Shown here one piece after another: positions 61,839 through 64,000 of a DNA stretch of 64,000 bases (position 1 is its first letter; each line of letters begins with the position of its first letter). Origin of the DNA: JAHRAW01 sp963693025. Its GTDB lineage: Bacteria > Pseudomonadota > Gammaproteobacteria > Arenicellales > Poriferihabitantaceae. The notes under the pieces are model-generated. The model searched no databases. It was given only the letters and a program-made list of their open reading frames with translations, and was not told the DNA's origin. The position numbers and the translations under genes were made by a program. The DNA lies in contig OY843749.1 in NCBI GenBank assembly GCA_963693025.1, positions 434,001 to 498,000 on the forward strand. Direction: 5' to 3'.

Positions 61839-62509
61839 TTCACCGCCCCGCCGCGCGACAGGTAGGCCGCGACCAGTTGCGCGAGGACGGTTGCGATTTT
61901 GGCGATGACCAAATACATGCAGGCGGCGACAAAATAGAATTCAAACGGACGGAAAGTTTGCGATTGCAGAAACGTCGTCATTCCCGTCAATTCCTGCAAG
62001 CCGATGATCATTCCAAGCGAAGTGGCGAGCATCGCCCAGATGACTTGATTGACGATCGGCAAAAACACCGCACGCAATACTTGCGGCAGGGTCACATAGA
62101 GATAGGACTGCGCCGGTGTCAGCCCCAAACCGCGCGCCGCCAGTTTTTGTGAGGCGGGAACCGAACTGAAACCGCCCCGGATAATCTCGGCGAGATAGCC
62201 CGCGTTGTTGAACGCAACCGCGCTGAGGACGGCCGTGTAGGGCGTCAGGTGGATGCCGAACGCGCCAAGCCCGAAGTAAGCCATATAGATTTGCAGCAAC
62301 GCCGGCGTGTTGCGGGCAAGCGCAATCCACGCAATCGATGCGCTTTTTAGAATCGGATTATCGGAGTCCTTGAATACCGCCAGCAGGGCCGCGATGACGA
62401 GGCCGATGATGATGGAAAGCAGGGTCAGTTGCAGCGTCAGCAAGCCCGCCTGAAACAACTCGGGCCAGTGCTTCCAAACGACCCGCCATTGAAAGGTGTA
62501 GTCGAGCAT
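61835..62509 (-). CDS. Polar amino acid ABC transporter permease (first)
   Basis: The 224-residue HisQ/GlnP-type permease has ALARNTPALLQIYMAYFGL (62-80) and the contact loop LAARGLGLTPAQSYLYVTLP. It follows the binding-protein gene by about 100 bases and a hairpin. Confidence 0.9.
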   Translation of the reverse strand: MLDYTFQWRVVWKHWPELFQAGLLTLQLTLLSIIIGLVIAALLAVFKDSDNPILKSASIAWIALARNTPALLQIYMAYFGLGAFGIHLTPYTAVLSAVAFNNAGYLAEIIRGGFSSVPASQKLAARGLGLTPAQSYLYVTLPQVLRAVFLPIVNQVIWAMLATSLGMIIGLQELTGMTTFLQSQTFRPFEFYFVAACMYLVIAKIATVLAQLVAAYLSRGGAVK

Positions 62510-62545
62510 TACACGCTATGGTCGGGGGCATGCCCACGCCACGCG

Positions 62546-62580
62546 AAATGAATCCGGGAGGCGGTCCCCGGATTTATTTC
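62546..62580 (-). terminator. Hairpin between solute-binding protein and permease genes
   Basis: AATCCGGG and CCCGGATT pair perfectly around an 8-base loop, extended by an imperfect GAAAT/ATTTC. It lies past the solute-binding protein stop. There is only a weak T stretch, so it is more likely an RNA-stabilising hairpin or partial attenuator than a full terminator. Confidence 0.5.
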
Positions 62581-62611
62581 GCGCGTTTGTTGGCGGGCTC
62601 GGCTCAGTTTT

Positions 62612-63442
62612 TCAATATCCGTGAATGCCCGGATACGTCATGCTGGGCGCCGGATAGCCAAACCATTTAATGTACAGTTCATCCGTGCGACCGGTCTTCC
62701 ACTGATGCCAGACGAACAGGTTAATCCAGTTCAACAGCCCCTGATGATCTCGATTGACCATCAAACCCGTCCAGTCGGAGGGCGCGGTGGTGACGCTGCA
62801 ACAAACCTTTATCTTGTCCTTGCCTTTGCCCTTCGCGTATTCGCCAAAAATCGCGGTGCTTTCGACTATCGCATCGACCTTGCCTTGCGACAACGCCAAA
62901 AACTGCTCCGCGTTTGACCCGTAGGCGATGTGCGATGTCCCGCCGCCCCATTTCTTCATGTCTTTGAGGAACGCCACCTCGCCGGTTGTGCCGCGCACGG
63001 TGCCGATCGCCTTGCCCTTCAAATCGTCATAGGTGCGGATGGTGGTGTTGTCCGCCGCAACCGCGACCCCGACATCCCAGATTTGATACGGAATTGAAAA
63101 CGCCACCGACTTGGCGCGCTCCAGCGAGTTGGTCGCCGAGGCGACACCGACATCGACGCGCCCCGACAGAATCGCGGGAATGCGGTCCGGAGCCGGCGTC
63201 TCGACGATGACCGCTTCCACGCCCAGCGCCTCCGCCATATCCCGGCAAAACTCCACATCATAGCCAACCGGTCGGTTGTCGTTGTCGCGCATGCCAACCG
63301 GCGGAACATCGAGCATGATGCCGCACTTGACCTCGCCTTGCGCGATGATGTCGTCAAGCCGGTCAGCCAACACGGCGGTGGAAATGAAGGCGGCGCCGAT
63401 CGTTGCCGCCGCCAGATACTTCGGGGTTTTATATGATTTCAT
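62612..63442 (-). CDS. Polar amino acid ABC transporter solute-binding protein (family 3)
   Basis: The 276-residue periplasmic protein has a signal peptide (cleavage near STAVLA at 21-26). SBP_bac_3 features follow: VKCGIMLDVPPVGMRDNDNR (38-57), GYDVEFCRDMAEALGV (60-75), IPAILSGRVDVGVAS and GTVRGTTGEVAF. The start at 63442 is fixed by an AGGAGG site just upstream. Its gene is divergent from a second enolase-superfamily enzyme across about 150 bases. Confidence 0.9.
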   Translation of the reverse strand: MKSYKTPKYLAAATIGAAFISTAVLADRLDDIIAQGEVKCGIMLDVPPVGMRDNDNRPVGYDVEFCRDMAEALGVEAVIVETPAPDRIPAILSGRVDVGVASATNSLERAKSVAFSIPYQIWDVGVAVAADNTTIRTYDDLKGKAIGTVRGTTGEVAFLKDMKKWGGGTSHIAYGSNAEQFLALSQGKVDAIVESTAIFGEYAKGKGKDKIKVCCSVTTAPSDWTGLMVNRDHQGLLNWINLFVWHQWKTGRTDELYIKWFGYPAPSMTYPGIHGY

Positions 63443-63520
63443 GGTATACCTCCTACGGTTGAGTATTAAATAAGATACGCGGTGTTTCTTTCCCCACCGC
63501 CTGGTCACGCATTTTTGACT

Positions 63521-63548
63521 TTGCTTAATCGACCGTGCCTGCGATAAT
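63521..63548 (+). promoter_or_regulatory. Candidate promoter for the second enolase-superfamily gene
   Basis: TTGCTT (63521-63526), a 16-base spacer and GATAAT (63543-63548) lie 42 bases upstream of the GTG start in the divergent intergenic region. Confidence 0.4.
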
Positions 63549-63590
63549 CCGGGTTAATCTACTCCTTTTATTCGCAACATACAATTTTCG

Positions 63591-64000
63591 GTGAAGATTA
63601 CAAAAATCTCGGTTTATCAGGTTGCCTTGCCGATGAAGGAAGGCGCGTATAGTTGGTCAACGCAGTCCTTTTCGGCGTTTGACAGCACGGTGGTCATCGT
63701 TGAGACCGACTGCGGCTTGAGCGGCGCCGGCGAAACCTGCCCGCTGGGGCCGTCCTACCTGCCCGCTTTTGCGGAAGGCGCGCGCGCCGGGCTTGCCAAA
63801 CTCGCCGCCGGACTCATCGGCGAGAACCCCATTGAACTGAATGCGATTAACGGGCGCATGGATGCGTTGTTGAAGGGGCATCCGTATGTCAAGTCGGCGA
63901 TCGATATGGCGTGCTGGGACCTCTTCGGCAAGGCGACCGGTCAACCGGTTTATACGCTGCTTGGCGGAATGTGCCAGCCGCGCGTCAAGTTATTCAAGGT
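63591..64000 (+). CDS. Mandelate racemase/muconate lactonizing-family enzyme (partial, cut by window end)
   Basis: The frame is open from the GTG at 63591 to the window end (136 complete codons). It begins MKITKISVYQVALPMKEGAY and includes FDSTVVIVETDCGLSGAG, ETCPLGPSYLPAFAEG and KSAIDMACWDLFGKATG, all in the N-terminal capping domain and first part of the barrel. The N-terminal pattern recalls cis-3-hydroxyproline dehydratase and proline-betaine epimerase-type members. The catalytic Lys and metal residues lie beyond the window, so the activity is open. With the amino acid importer and DapA-family gene it suggests catabolism of a proline derivative (inference). Confidence 0.82.
   Translation, partial: MKITKISVYQVALPMKEGAYSWSTQSFSAFDSTVVIVETDCGLSGAGETCPLGPSYLPAFAEGARAGLAKLAAGLIGENPIELNAINGRMDALLKGHPYVKSAIDMACWDLFGKATGQPVYTLLGGMCQPRVKLFK

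Overview
The window looks like a chromosome segment of a GC-rich gammaproteobacterium. The evidence is the divergent trmJ/suhB pair, the adjacent mutS-fdxA pair, the purE-tsaC-hemF run, waaA (a Gram-negative LPS gene) and the dacC/lipB neighbourhood. A dimethylsulfoniopropionate-demethylase-like gene, an MttB-family methyltransferase and several osmolyte or amine ABC importers suggest a marine, perhaps host-associated lifestyle; that is inference. No rRNA, tRNA or CRISPR array was seen.

Layout. 0.1-3.3 kb: AEC carrier, GNAT acetyltransferase, acyl-CoA ligase. 3.8-8.1 kb: sulfotransferase and polysaccharide flippase (minus strand), O-antigen ligase (plus strand). 8.3-20.5 kb: housekeeping genes trmJ, suhB, mutS, fdxA, pepN, a secreted metallo-beta-lactamase-fold protein, waaA, hemF, tsaC, purE. 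20.5-24.5 kb: two near-identical IS110-family insertion sequences among interspersed repeats, with a GIY-YIG gene between them. 24.5-32.4 kb: a giant autotransporter of about 2,600 residues. 32.6-35.1 kb: a minus-strand cluster of small coiled-coil and membrane proteins, several sharing one promoter-leader cassette. 35.3-40.8 kb: murU-like, lipB, dacC, two-subunit class I fumarase, terC. 40.8-64 kb: a catabolic and import region with an MttB-like protein, an oligopeptide-type ABC system with a fused double ATPase, an FMN alpha-hydroxyacid dehydrogenase, a TPP enzyme, a hydroxyisourate-hydrolase-like protein, a DmdA-like aminomethyltransferase, two enolase-superfamily enzymes (one cut by the window end), an FAD amine oxidoreductase, a PotDABC-type importer, a DapA-family aldolase and a polar amino acid importer.

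The most notable feature is a family of palindromic interspersed repeats, about 200-270 bp when complete, with the terminus CGTCATTCTCGAG. Eleven complete units and several halves are seen. Each complete unit pairs one A-type hairpin with one B- or C-type hairpin around inverted GGGAATCTCCCTAAG arms. Units fill most intergenic gaps, and at some genes they supply the start or stop codon (lipB, waaA, trmJ).

Both IS110 copies sit at the same base of the repeat terminus. Their noncoding 5' region can be folded by hand into two guide-bearing loops, one matching the repeat terminus and the other matching the joined IS ends. This is what an IS110 bridge RNA would look like if it were programmed to use the host repeat as its landing site.
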